Of a DNA stretch of 64,000 nucleotides, positions 44,901-56,000 are shown piece after piece. Position numbers and translations under genes: made by a program. The notes under the pieces were generated by a model. The model saw nothing but the letters and a program-made list of their open reading frames with translations. It was not told the origin of the DNA and did not search any database. This DNA is from Brasenia schreberi (Eukaryota > Streptophyta > Magnoliopsida > Nymphaeales > Cabombaceae). The stretch covers positions 12,604,501-12,668,500 of the forward strand of contig JAYKKT010000089.1 of the NCBI GenBank assembly GCA_036023115.1, given 5' to 3'. Position 1 is the first letter of the stretch; every line of letters starts with the position of its first letter.

Positions 44901-47900
44901 ATTCGGAGATGCTTTTTGTAGTAGATGATGGTATGAGACCTTGGTCATTTCTAATGAGACTACTAAAAGAAATGCAGGACAGGTTCCAGGTTTAAGTCAT
45001 AAAGATATTGCAGATATTTGGGCAAGCGTGCTGGAAAAGATACAGTCAAATAGTCTAAAACAGTTTCTGGATCGTGAAGGGAAGCTACTTTCAGTTAACA
45101 TTGGTGCTGGTAATGCCTTCAGCTTTGCTTAAAGCACGTTTGAAAAATTTAGCATAATCATAATCCTTTGTAGTATTGATTTCTATTGCTTGGGTTGATT
45201 AGCAGAAACAGTGAGCTGTTTCTTGGTAGTACGGTTTCTAACTTTCTAGCATGTCCATGCTCTTGTTACTATGTGCTTCGTGCATACCTTTGCATGACAA
45301 GAATTTTGCGTGGAAACTAAACAAATCAAGAAAAAAGTAAAAGAAAGATATGAAGAAATAGTGGTTGCTTTCTTGCAGGAGTCATTTGAAGATTGAGTCA
45401 ACTATTTTATTTGAGAGTTAACTTTAACTGCCAAAGTCTAAGTTGAGACGCTTTCATATGCAGCCTTAGGAATTGTGCCACATTGTAATTTCATTTTGTA
45501 AGATACGTGTATCAACGTTGTCTATCATATTTGTTAGAGTTAGTATATATTCTCATGGGAGTAGGCTGTTTTTCACGAACTGTCTTCCCTGCTGTAGATT
45601 CTAGGCATCTGTTAATGTCCTTGGTTCTTTGTCATAAATATTTTTTTTCTTAACTAAAAGATGTTTTATGTCGCTAAGCAGCTCCAACTGCGAAGTTGAT
45701 GTTTACCTCACTTGCTAATAAAGCCAAGGCAGAGAAGTTCAAGGTTCGCATTTCACAGGCATTTCATTCTGTTCTCCATTTCCCAGTCAACATTGAAATT
45801 TTCTGTGAAACAAAAGAGAAACGAGGTGAGTTTTGGTCTTTGTGATAGCAGAATATGGTTGATTGCAACAAATATCTGACCGTGAACTAGAAATACCAAA
45901 AGCAGGTCAAACTGATGTCAACAGAAGACCTTCAAAGGATAAGAATGCAAAAGGAGGCAACTCCTCTCAAGGCCGAAAGTTTCAGTCCAATTCTAAAGAC
46001 ATGAGCAGAAATGAAATTGTTGAAATAACACCGTCATCTAATCAGCATAGTAGAGAAGTCTTGCAATCAAATGTCTGCATGGATGAGAAACGTCTGGAAA
46101 GTGCTTGGGTAGAAGAAGCAGCTAATTATCACCAAACTTCCTTGGTTCCATTTCCAGGAAGGAAAACCCAAATGGGAGAGCGTCTGCAGAGGCGAAGCTT
46201 GGTTAAGGGAAAAGTCTCTCTTGCCCATGTGATCCAACAGGCAGAGTCTAGTAAACAAGGTGGACGGACTCGGCATGAAGCAATATCCATTGCTGAAAAG
46301 CTTGAAAAGGAGAATTTGTAAGTTCATGAGAAACTATAGACATTATTTATTCTGTTGTCCAAGTTCAAGTAATTATCATTTATGTGCTTGGGTCCTTCTC
46401 AATACGTTGGCTTTTTTAGCCTCCTGTTGCGCAAAAACTAACTCAGTGTTACTACATGTAGTCTCTACTTTCAGTTAACCAGGAGATAAGAAGAGATAAA
46501 AATAACAGAACTGAAGAAGGTAGCAGCTTTGGGCATCACCAGCTCCCATAAGTTTTAGCTCTTTGAAGAGCAAATTTCCTAATAAGATTTGTTCTTAGTA
46601 ATTAGATATAGAAGTTAACAAGGACCTAGTGAACATATTTAAGTTTATTCAGATTTTTAACAACTTTTCTGTTTAGGACTAAGTCTCAACAATGGGACAA
46701 GATAATGTACTAGTGGCTATGAAATTGATGATTTTGATAAAAGAAAATATTTAGTGGAATTTGATTTTGATAGTTGCAGCTCTTGGTGAAGGGGGGAGAT
46801 AGTGTAGCAGTTTTAAATATCACTGTCAATTAGTCTGGTGGTTTAGGTTTCCAATACAGATCTATGACGTGACAGACTATTTATATTCCAATTTATATAT
46901 AATTGCTTGATGATCAGGGCTGTGTCTAGACGGTGACGCACACACATGGGCTCGAAGCATGGGAAGATCGTTTTACTTCTGAATGTGTATCTGTGTTAAT
47001 TTCCATGTTCTGGGTCTCTTTCTTCAAGTCGTCTATCAAAATATGGTGTTGCATAACTATATTATTATCATCCAAAATGGGAAATCGTCCTGAAAGTTTC
47101 AATATGGTTTATTCCGGTGGACTGATACAATGAAAAGAAACTGGCCCAACATTAACAAACAATAATTTGACGCTGTAACACCGTTTTTCCATTCAACTAA
47201 GAGTGTCCTTTAATACTTGAAAATAGAAAATTTGAGATTTAGTTATATTGTATTGGATATTAGTCATCTGCTGATGAATTTAAGCTTGACACTGCTAACA
47301 AATTTAGATAGTGATTATGTGGGGAGTGCAGAAATGTTGGATCTGGTAGCTTTATTGATAGCTGTTTTGGATTCCTATTTGTGGTATTCAAAACCTTGCT
47401 AAAAGTGATGCAGTTGGTTATTGGGAAAGACCCTTGAAATTCCTTTTGCTCCCGAGAGAACTCTTCATTAGTTTATATTTCAAGGCCTGATCTGATTCTG
47501 AAGAAGAATGTCATTCTTCTGCTTTTGAAATTAGAAATGCATCAGAGATGACAAATTATCATATTATGGTGTGAAAGATTATCAGTTATGTTCTGATCAG
47601 GTTATGAGGAAAAACTTTCTTATCTGTTTCGCATATGATGAGAATTTCAATCTGTAATTCGTGTGGCCTGAAAATTTCTACCAGCTGTCTGAAAACTTTT
47701 CTCATGTTTTATAGGAGGCTGGAGCCCAGCTCAAAAGTTTTGCTTTGCTGGAAGGCTTCTAAAGTTACCCTAAGGAAGGTATGATGAATCCACATTCTCT
47801 TGCTTCTCTCCTCTCCAATCTGTACCAACCGTCATTTGAATTTCTCATCAGTGGCCTTTGTAATCAAGCATATCAAATTAACAGGCATATTTCTTTCCTT

Positions 47901-48754
47901 CCATCTACTGCAGTAGTATAAATCAAATGTATTTCTTTCCTTGTTAACTTTTGCTTCTCTTTTCCGTGCTGGTTGTTTAAGATGTTATATAAGCACGTCA
48001 ATTTAGGTGATTAAATACTAATTGACCCATGTCTAGTTGATCACCAATCACATCAATGACTTGCTAAGGGCTTACAGTGATAAAAAATTGGAAAGATAAC
48101 CACACCACTAAGAGGAATTGGTGTTCTCAGGTTCAGATCTTTTGGGGGATCTGCCGGCTTTGCCTATCAAGGGTATAAAATTTGGGCCCTCTGATATGCT
48201 TTTGTTGAACTCATTCTACTTTAACAAAACATTTATATCAAAACTGGGCCAGACCACAGATTATCTGGCTAAGGGACAGCCAATGAGACTTAAGCGACAA
48301 GTTTGATATGCGGGATCTGCCTAACCCCAGCTTGCGAATCAGGAAGAGAATGTCTCGAGCTTACCTGGTTGAGTATGCAGTTGACCAAGTCTAAACGTGG
48401 CTAGGTTGATCCACTCAGAATGAACATCCAAATTGCATATTTCAAGTATATTCTGTAGGGAAACAATTATTTTTCTATTAAAACATTCTTGAACAAAACT
48501 TGGGAGGATCTGAACTGGGATAGTACATCATTTTTTGAATACTATGACGAAAAAACTTTGGTCACTTGGGACGGTATTCTGAAATATTCAGATTTTAATA
48601 AGTTCTCTTTGTTTTGTTTTCATGCAATGTCATGGCTCATGCATAGTGCTCTCATTTGCAGCTCCCGCATCTTCGAACGCGGACACGGAGAACACGATCA
48701 CTCTGGAAGCTGGTCCCTTGTGCAAGGTGTCCATGTTCAAAGTCTCCCAAATAA
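41970..48754 (+). pseudogene. STICHEL-like DnaX-type AAA+ protein gene, frameshifted at the P-loop
   Basis: Exons: 41970-43992, 44127-44346, 44715-44879, 44978-45109, 45682-45825, about 45891-46317, 47715-47778, 48662-48754; intact coding would give about 1088 aa. The start MTRADIHG…HLHNHVHLTNCIHLKNHMHK is the family N-terminus. Then come a long Ser/Lys-rich region and the DNA polymerase III gamma/tau-like AAA+ core: YMPRTFRDMVGQ, P-loop GPHGTGKTS, Zn-binding cysteines (CGFCNYC), Walker B VFIVDDCD, SRCQKFFFP, and sensor-2 GSLRDAEMTLEQLSLLG. The C-terminus ends RCPCSKSPK. STICHEL controls trichome branching in Arabidopsis. Three indels break the core exon: +1 in a C6 run at 43409-43414, +1 near 43450, -1 near 43548. 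As written the product stops at 43454 (494 aa). All other exons are intact, so sequencing error is possible. Confidence 0.85.
43378..43560 (+). other. frameshift cluster in the STICHEL-like AAA+ core
   Basis: Upstream frame reads LLYVFYGP then PWHWKNF. Dropping one C restores GPHGTGKTSCARIF. One base further is extra before RALNCNSSEHPKPCGFCNYC. One G is missing in NI(R)EVGPVSNFDF. Two of the three lie in homopolymers (C6, GG for GGG). The net shift is +1, so the downstream exon frame is never recovered from the upstream start. Confidence 0.85.
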
Positions 48755-48794
48755 CGTGTAATGTTAACTTCCAGGTTGTTGACCCTATTTTCAT

Positions 48795-48849
<55 letters not shown>

Positions 48850-49689
48850 AACACACATGAGCACGCATAGAGGCGTATGGTTGTATGACAGAAGGATCGA
48901 GGACATTGGTGAGTAACAATAAATGTCGACAACCCCACTAAGTGTTTGAAGACTTTGGTTTTGGTCTTGGCGTACAGTGAAACTGCATCCTGGGCAAGAA
49001 ACCTTGTCACTTGCATGGAAGGTAAAGCCTGGTGGTCTACACTCGATGCTCTAACAGAGTTCATTGTCCAGGTTTAGGAAGAGAGATGCTCACCATGGTA
49101 TTTGAAGTCTAGACCTTTGGACTTTACTTTCGGGTGACTCCTTGGCCATGTAATAAGAGCTCGTGGGTATTATTATTCCAAGTCTGCAATGAATGGGGAA
49201 GACAGATGCGCTCATTCGACTAAGGTTTATATAGTTCCTCCACCGTGGAAATACGACTCTTGCAATAGAGCGGAGAAGATTCTACTGTCCACACTTTAAA
49301 CAAGCTCACAAGGGGCATAGTATAGTCTTAGGGCACCGACTTAACAATAAGTTGAGGTTTCTCGATTTTGATTGTAACTGGAGGGTCTCACTCGGTCCAC
49401 GTTAACTTCTGAAAAGAAAAGGTCAACCAAAATAAGTTAGGAAATCCAAACTCTCACGTAAACCATGAAGCGAATACTTAGGGACGGAGCAGGTTCAAGT
49501 TGCTGCACAGTGCTCTGCCAAAGTATGTTGCACGGTCTTATACAACGATCACCGCAGGTTGGATCTACTTCTGGCATTGTGACAGAACAGGCGAGGAGGA
49601 AGAGAGTAAGAGGACGAAGCTCCCAGCTGTGCCTGCTCAACTAAGCCAATTATCACAAAACGATGGTTGGGGAGACTCTAGCGCACCAC
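48755..49689. other. intergenic, with (CT)n(CA)n microsatellite
   Basis: 3' flank of the STICHEL-like gene. A (CT)n(CA)n tract lies at 48799-48857. Nothing coding recognised. Confidence 0.5.
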
Positions 49690-50110
49690 TGATATAGAAG
49701 GTGCTAGTCAATAGGCTACAACCTGTCTTAGGTGAACTTAGGGGTGGTGGATAATGCTATAGTGGCTCAAGAGGTGATGCACTTCATCTACCGAAACAAG
49801 AACCATAAGGCTGTCCTAGCTTTTGAAGTTGATCTTAAAAGGGCCTACTACCGACTCAATTGCTATTTTCTTTGGCACACATTAACCACAACTCCTGGGG
49901 ATCCTTTTCTTCTCAATTTGGCATACTTGACCCGTTGCTTTGATTATGACTTGCATGACTTCATCTTTTATCAAGGTCTTGTGGAATGACCGCAGGCTTG
50001 AGGGGTTTTCTCCTACTAGAAGGTTGCAACTAGGGGACCTTATGTTCCCATATTTATGATGTGCATGGGAAAATTTCCGTTGATGATACAAGAGTGAGCA
50101 AAAATTACTC
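49690..50110 (+). pseudogene. L1-type LINE reverse transcriptase fragment
   Basis: Translation gives VDNAIVAQEVMHFIYRNKN followed by AVLAFEVDLKRAYYRLN and FLWHTL, then after a gap a YLFMMCMGK-like piece. This matches the region of plant L1 RT with the conserved KAYD.V.W. It is short, flanked by stops, and lacks an FADD box. Confidence 0.7.
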
Positions 50111-50664
50111 GACTGTTCTACTTTCATTGGATGCGGCAGGGGGAGCATCCTACCCCACAACAATAGAGTTCCATTGCTTGGATATGGAGAACCAGAATGC
50201 TGGAGAAAGTTCTGCTCCTCTAGTTAATGGCACAGCACCTCCTCCCTACAAATGCTCTTTGGCACCGTTTGGGATTTGGTCCATCAAATGGGTTCCCAAG
50301 ATGAGAGGCAATGGAGCACATCTTACACTGCCTGGAGACTTGAAGTGGCGTGCTTGTTTTGGAATCAACTAAGATTCATGGTAGTTGAATCAAACAACAT
50401 TTGCCAGTGGCCTTTAAGGATTTCCTTTCCAGTCCAGGAGAAAACTTCCTATACATTTCCTCCAGAAAATAGAGATCTCTCCTACATTACTCGTAGCATG
50501 TGGAATGAAAGTATCAACATAATTTCATAGAGTCATTCGGTCTGAGTGCTAATGAAGAGGTAAGCCAAATGCCGGAACAGGGATACATATGAGGTAGAAG
50601 AATAGGATGTAGAAGATCATAGCATGAGTGATTTGGCAGATTCTGATTCTATATATCCACTCAT
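50111..50664. other. unassigned segment
   Basis: Two overlapping frames (50061-50372 and 50252-50530) are open but I recognise neither. Base composition is more GC-rich than the neighbours at 50190-50350. It could be a fragment of organelle DNA or of an unknown retroelement. Confidence 0.3.
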
Positions 50665-50667
50665 GTG

Positions 50668-50805
50668 TTCGAAGTAGCAGCTTCCGATATTCCTTTTTAT
50701 TTCTCATCAAGCGAATGGCATCTTCTTCTGGAAATCTTAATTGCTATTACTCAAAGAAGCATGAAACGTGTGCTTGAATATTTGTCCATAAGTTATATCA
50801 GAGAA
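50668..50805 (+). pseudogene. plastid ndhB fragment (nuclear plastid DNA)
   Basis: Translation [24 protein letters not shown] followed by [18 protein letters not shown] matches the second exon of plastid ndhB (NADH dehydrogenase-like subunit 2). About 20-30 bp are missing before DIPFY and about 30 bp after LLLEIL. Surrounding bases are unlike nuclear genes. It is a non-functional plastid insert. Confidence 0.85.
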
Positions 50806-51111
50806 ACTTGCCTTCCATTTATTATCAATATTCACCTTGCAAAGTTTTTGGTGAATAGTCGCTTGGGCTTGGCTAGATGCGTTATAACTAAATAAACAAG
50901 CTTAGCTATACTAAGCTAAGATCCCAGACACTTCTTGAACTCATATGGCTCACTATTTTATTTTATGTGAGTTGAGCCACATTGAGCAACATCCATAAAA
51001 GTATTTTGGGAGTCGATCTAATTCTATTTCTATTCATTCCGTTTGGAGAGAAGAACCTATAACTCCTTGGGTTATTTTATGCTTGGAAAGAGAAAAAATA
51101 ATGAATGATGT

Positions 51112-51192
51112 AGATGGGCGAACGATGGGAGTTGAACTTGCACATGGTCGATCCATGATCCACTACCTTAATCCTCGGTCTTGCTACAACAC
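51112..51192 (-). pseudogene. degenerate plastid-type trnH-GUG
   Basis: Read on the minus strand, it resembles plastid tRNA-His over most of its length, including the discriminator-side GGCGAACGA, the TGAAC T-arm and the GGAT.ATGATCCAC anticodon arm. There are about a dozen changes and a 3'-distal mismatch block. It is too mutated to fold well. It lies 300 bp from the ndhB fragment, although these genes are not adjacent in plastid genomes, so the insert is shuffled. Confidence 0.65.
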
Positions 51193-52980
51193 TCTGCTGC
51201 TTTAGCTAATTGTCCATCGTTTTCAAATGTTATTTCTATACTATATGGCCATGACTGATGACATACGGGTTGAAGTTGATTCTTCTTTTTGATCAATCAA
51301 AACCCTTTTCCGAACTGTACAAGCTTCTTACAAAGCATACGACTTTTTTGATCTAGATGCTGATATCTAGACAGATATCATCTTCAATAGAGATGCTCTT
51401 TGCTCGATATATTTTGTTCTCTTTCATTATTACTCCATGATGTTGGGTTTTAATGTAAATAGTAGATGAAGATGCTTGAGAATAAACGATTATTAGTGGC
51501 AGGATTTAGGGTTAGTGCCAATCAATAATTTGAAACGACTTTGGAAGTATATCTTTGATATAGAAGAGGTCCAATCCAATTGAACCGAGTTTCAATTTGT
51601 TGTAATTGGTGCAACTATTTCTATTTTGATGATAAAGAAAAGAAGTGGAGAATTAATTGAATCGTTGGTATGGTATGATTCTTCGACGTGAAGAAAGAAA
51701 TAGCCAAAACCGATCCATATGTATACCATGAAGTTACAGCTCTGAAAGAGAATATTGTTCTTGGGGAACAATATTCCTTTGGAAATAAAGGGGTGGGGGA
51801 GGATATTCCTTTGGAAATAAGGGGAGAAATGACCATACTACGAATGAAAGGGGTACAGGATGATGCTATGGGTGTCCATGGATCTTCCCTCTCGCTTAAA
51901 AGGTTGCAGAGACATAGTGCATCAAGCTGTCTGCAATTGCCAACTCGATCCTCTTCACCGAGGACCCGAGATGAGATAACCCTAGGAAAGCTGCAATCTC
52001 CAACTGGGATCCATGCTAGGGACCAAGCGACATCGTCCGCTTCACTCCTCTCCCAACTTTTCTTTTAATCGTTTTGATTTGTAATGTCGTTTTCAGAATT
52101 AAATGCTAATACAGCACAAGAATCTATGTAGCCCGTCCAATTAATGTGGGGAAGTATTTGGTTTTGGCAGAATATACTGCAGTACACAGCGCCTACGGAT
52201 GAGTTGTAGCATTTAAGACTTCAAATATTAATTCATGATAAGCAGTTAAACTTAAATTTCGACAAGTTTGTACTCATTGGGCGACTATACAAGTAGATCT
52301 CTCTTCTTAGTTGTAAAACATAAGTGTTCCAAAGATCGAAAGCGAGCATCGACATTCGGCAAAGATGCTCTTTGGCTTGACGTGCGAATAACATGTTGAT
52401 TTGTTTAATAATGAAATCGACCAACGGACCATCACATATTTAAGTACCAAAACTCGGCTTTGGTACACACCCATGAATGCGTCAAACTTCCGATAAAACC
52501 CAGGTCTTCCGTAAATCTCTCTCTCTCTCTCTCTCGATGACTGACCGAAATAGACGCCAAGATTTGGGACAGGCGACCAATGCATGGCAAGCATCTCATG
52601 CCACTCTGATCCTTTTTGTCGTACCTGGAAAAAAGTTGCGTTTCGTCAAAAACTTGATTGGTGGATGGAAGAATACACAACAAGAGTGAATGTGTGCATC
52701 GATCGCGACTGATTCACTTATTGATTGTGATTGTTGTTCGTTCTGTATGTATCTTACGATGCGTCTCTTTGCTTCATTTCCGTTTTTGGTCTCGTTTAGC
52801 TTGAATAAGTAGATAGGGATCTCGTTTTCTTCTGTTGGTCACCATATTCCGATGTTGCTGAATGTTGTTCCTATGCTTTTGAGGTTCTCTTGATATGGGA
52901 CCCTTTTGCTGAAATGGATTGGGCAGTCGTTTATTAGTGAAGACGATGCAAGGAATTGGATTTTGGTTTGAGTTGCTCGT
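51193..52980. other. intergenic, partly organelle-like, then transporter promoter/5' UTR
   Basis: 51270-51350 reads, on the minus strand, like a plastid group II intron end followed by exon (GTACAGTTCGG…GGGTTTTGATTGATC); weak. 51460-51700 is also plastid-like in composition but unassigned. The last 300 bases are presumably the promoter and 5' UTR of the transporter gene, with a short (CT)n at 52517-52535. Confidence 0.35.
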
Positions 52981-53019
52981 TTGGAAAAAGAGAGAGTAAA
53001 AGTAATCCCATGTAGAGTG

Positions 53020-56000
53020 ATGGCTTTGCAAGAAGGTGGTCCGGTAGGTTTGGAGAACAGTGAAGGTGCCGAAAATAATGAAGTTAGAAAGGATACCAAC
53101 GTCCCAGTTCTCCGGAAGGAGCCTTCTTTCTCTCGGTGGAGTCATGAAATTGGAATCGATAGCTCTGAAACATCGAACAATCTTTTGAACAATAGTAAGG
53201 AGAATAGCGATTTTGAGCTACCTACATTGGGTGTTGATGAATCACAAGATGAGGTTTTAGATAGAGATGAGAAGAGTTTGGTTAAGATCAACCGCTTGGA
53301 GAATCGATCCAACAGCTTTCGCCATAGAAGCATCCATACGAGTGAAGGACATGGCGGAAACGACTCAATCAATAGAGATGATACGGGTTCGCCGCGAAAT
53401 CATGAAAATGCTACCGGAGATGGGAAGAAGCTTTCTTCTGTTTATATTGAACATGAGAATTCCAGTAGGTCCGGGAGTCCGCGTTTATGGGGTTCACCAA
53501 GAGAGAGGAGCTTTCGCAATCTTGAGATCGGGAATAGTGATTTAAAGAATTTCAATGAATCGAGCCAGACGAACCAAAGTTTTATGCCTACAGCAGTGAT
53601 GCTTAGAACATTGTTTTTCATATTTATATGGTATACTTTCAGCACATGTTTGACGCTGTGAGTAAAGCCACATGTTGAATTTCCTATATAGTCGAGATTC
53701 TTTTGCAAAACTAAATGCTTCTATCAGTATTTAGTGATTATATGAGCTGAGGACATGTCCCTTGGGCAGGTATAATAAATCACTTTTGGGAGATCAATTG
53801 GGGAAATTCCCAGCTCCCTTGTTGATGAACACAGTGCATTTTGCAATGCAAGCTGTTCTGTCTAAGGTCATTTTGTGCTTCTGGTCTCAAAGACTTGAAA
53901 CTACTGGAGTCATGTCTTGGAGGGACTACTTCATGAGGGGTAACAACTCTCTCTCTCCCGTGTGTATGTGTGCGTGTTTGTGTAGCTGGTTCTTTCCTGT
54001 TGGTCTGTGTGTCATTGTCATTATGTTCAATAGCACTGTTCTGCTGGTTCTTTCCCGTTATCAAATTCCACATTTTAAAGCTATGATCAAATAAATTGCT
54101 GAAACATTCTTTGTTTCTTTCATCTAGTTGTGCCAACTGCTCTTGGAACTGCTGTGGATATAAATCTGAGTAATGCATCCCTCGTTTCCATATCCGTCAC
54201 ATTTGCTACTATGGTGACCTTTCTCTTAAGCGTTTCTGCCAATTTCATCATCTATTAACAGGATTTAACTTTTTGACATTTTTTGAACACTTATTCTGTA
54301 TGCTCCTTCTACAGTGTAAATCTGCATCTCCAGTATTCCTCCTCTTGTTTGCTTTTGCATTCAAGTAAGTGCCTGTTTTCCCAATTCTGTTACTATCTTA
54401 GCTGACCTTTATGGAATTTCCATATCTTCTTTTATCCTTAGTCTCATTATAAAATATGAGAAAACCGTTCTTCCTATTTAGGTGATTACATTTGCTTGTT
54501 GATTTAAATGATATGAAGGTTGGAAGCTCCAAGCCTTGAGCTGCTGGGGATCATATTCATAATCTCTAGTGGAGTCCTCTTAACAGGTTGGTACCATGTC
54601 TTGATGGTATTTTCAAGCTCATACGTTCTTGTGTTAATTAGGTTGTGTATAGGTTCACCATTTATTTGCTGCCAGTTAATCTTGGTAGGTTAAACTCCAT
54701 AATGGTGTGCCATTATTGGATGGGGCCATTGGTCCTATTAACTTACTAAAAGTTTGGACTTCATAATTTCTGGGGATATGCAGTGGCTAAAGAGACAGAA
54801 TTTCAGTTCTGGGGTTTTGTTTTTGTGATGCTTGCTGCTGTTATGTCTGGCTTCCGTTGGTCAATGACTCAGATTCTGTTACAGGTAATAGATTCCAAAT
54901 TTCCTTTTGCACTTCTACATTTGCTACCTGCTGCTTCATGGAATTTGGCTCTTTGCATAAACGAGTGCTTATGTAAAATTTGGCAACTACATGGGCTTTT
55001 GTGTTCTTTTCATTTATACAACAACAACTACTAAGCCTTTTCCCACTCTAGACGGGGTCAGCTACATGGATTCTTTGTTTCCACATATCCCTATCGTGTG
55101 CCATGTTAGCAGTTATCTCACAATAAGCTAGATCATTCTTTATTGTTTCTTTCCAACACTTTTGTGGTCGTTCTCTAGCTCTTTTAATACTTTCCAAATT
55201 TAGTTTTTCATACCTTCTTACAGGTTCTTCTTTTGATCTTCTTTCTATATATCCAAACCATCTTAAATGATATTCTCTCATTTTATCCTCTATTGGTGCC
55301 ACTCCTAATTTGTTTCTAATAACCTCATGATGTATACGGTCTTTTCTTGTATGAACACTCATCCATCTCAACATCTTCATTTATGTGAGAGACATCTTTT
55401 GTACATGTTGATGATTAACTGCCAAACACTCAGAACCATAAAACATGGCAGGCCTAATTGCTGCTCTATAATATTTACCTTTTAACTTTAATGATATCTT
55501 CTTATCACAAAGAATACCTGATGCTCCTCTCCATTTTAACCAACCAGCATTAATTCTATGCATAACATCTCCATTAATTCTTCCATCACTCTGAAAAATT
55601 GACCCTAGGTATTTAAAACTTTCCTTTTGAGAGATGCAATGTGTGCCAATTTTAATTTCTATGTCCTCTGAAGTAACCAAATGATCAAACTTACATTCCA
55701 TATATTCTGTCTTTGTTCTACTAAGTCGGAGGCCTTTGCTTTCTAATGTTTCTCTCCATAGTTCCAATTTTCTATTAACTTTTCCCTTAGACTCCTCTAC
55801 TAATACAATGTCATCTGCAAATAACATACACCAAGGTACTTCATCTTGAATATGTTTTGTTAACTCATCAATCACCATTATAAATAAGTATGGACTTAAA
55901 GTTGATCCTTGATGTAACCCAATATTAACTTCAAAGAAGTTTGTCATTCTTTCATGAGTCCTCACACATGTTTTTGTACTATCGTACATGTCTCTTATAA

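Noticed and set aside
45845..45890. In-frame TGA at 45860-45862 as a second disabling mutation of the STICHEL-like gene
   Set aside because: Acceptors at 45889-45890 and 45904-45905 lie after the TGA and join in the same frame, so the stop can be intronic.
50061..50530. Overlapping frames of 92-103 codons as a protein gene
   Set aside because: Two different frames are open over the same bases and neither resembles a known family. Kept only as an unassigned segment.
51688..52068. 126-codon frame as a gene
   Set aside because: Composition changes half-way, no family resemblance, adjacent to plastid-derived DNA.
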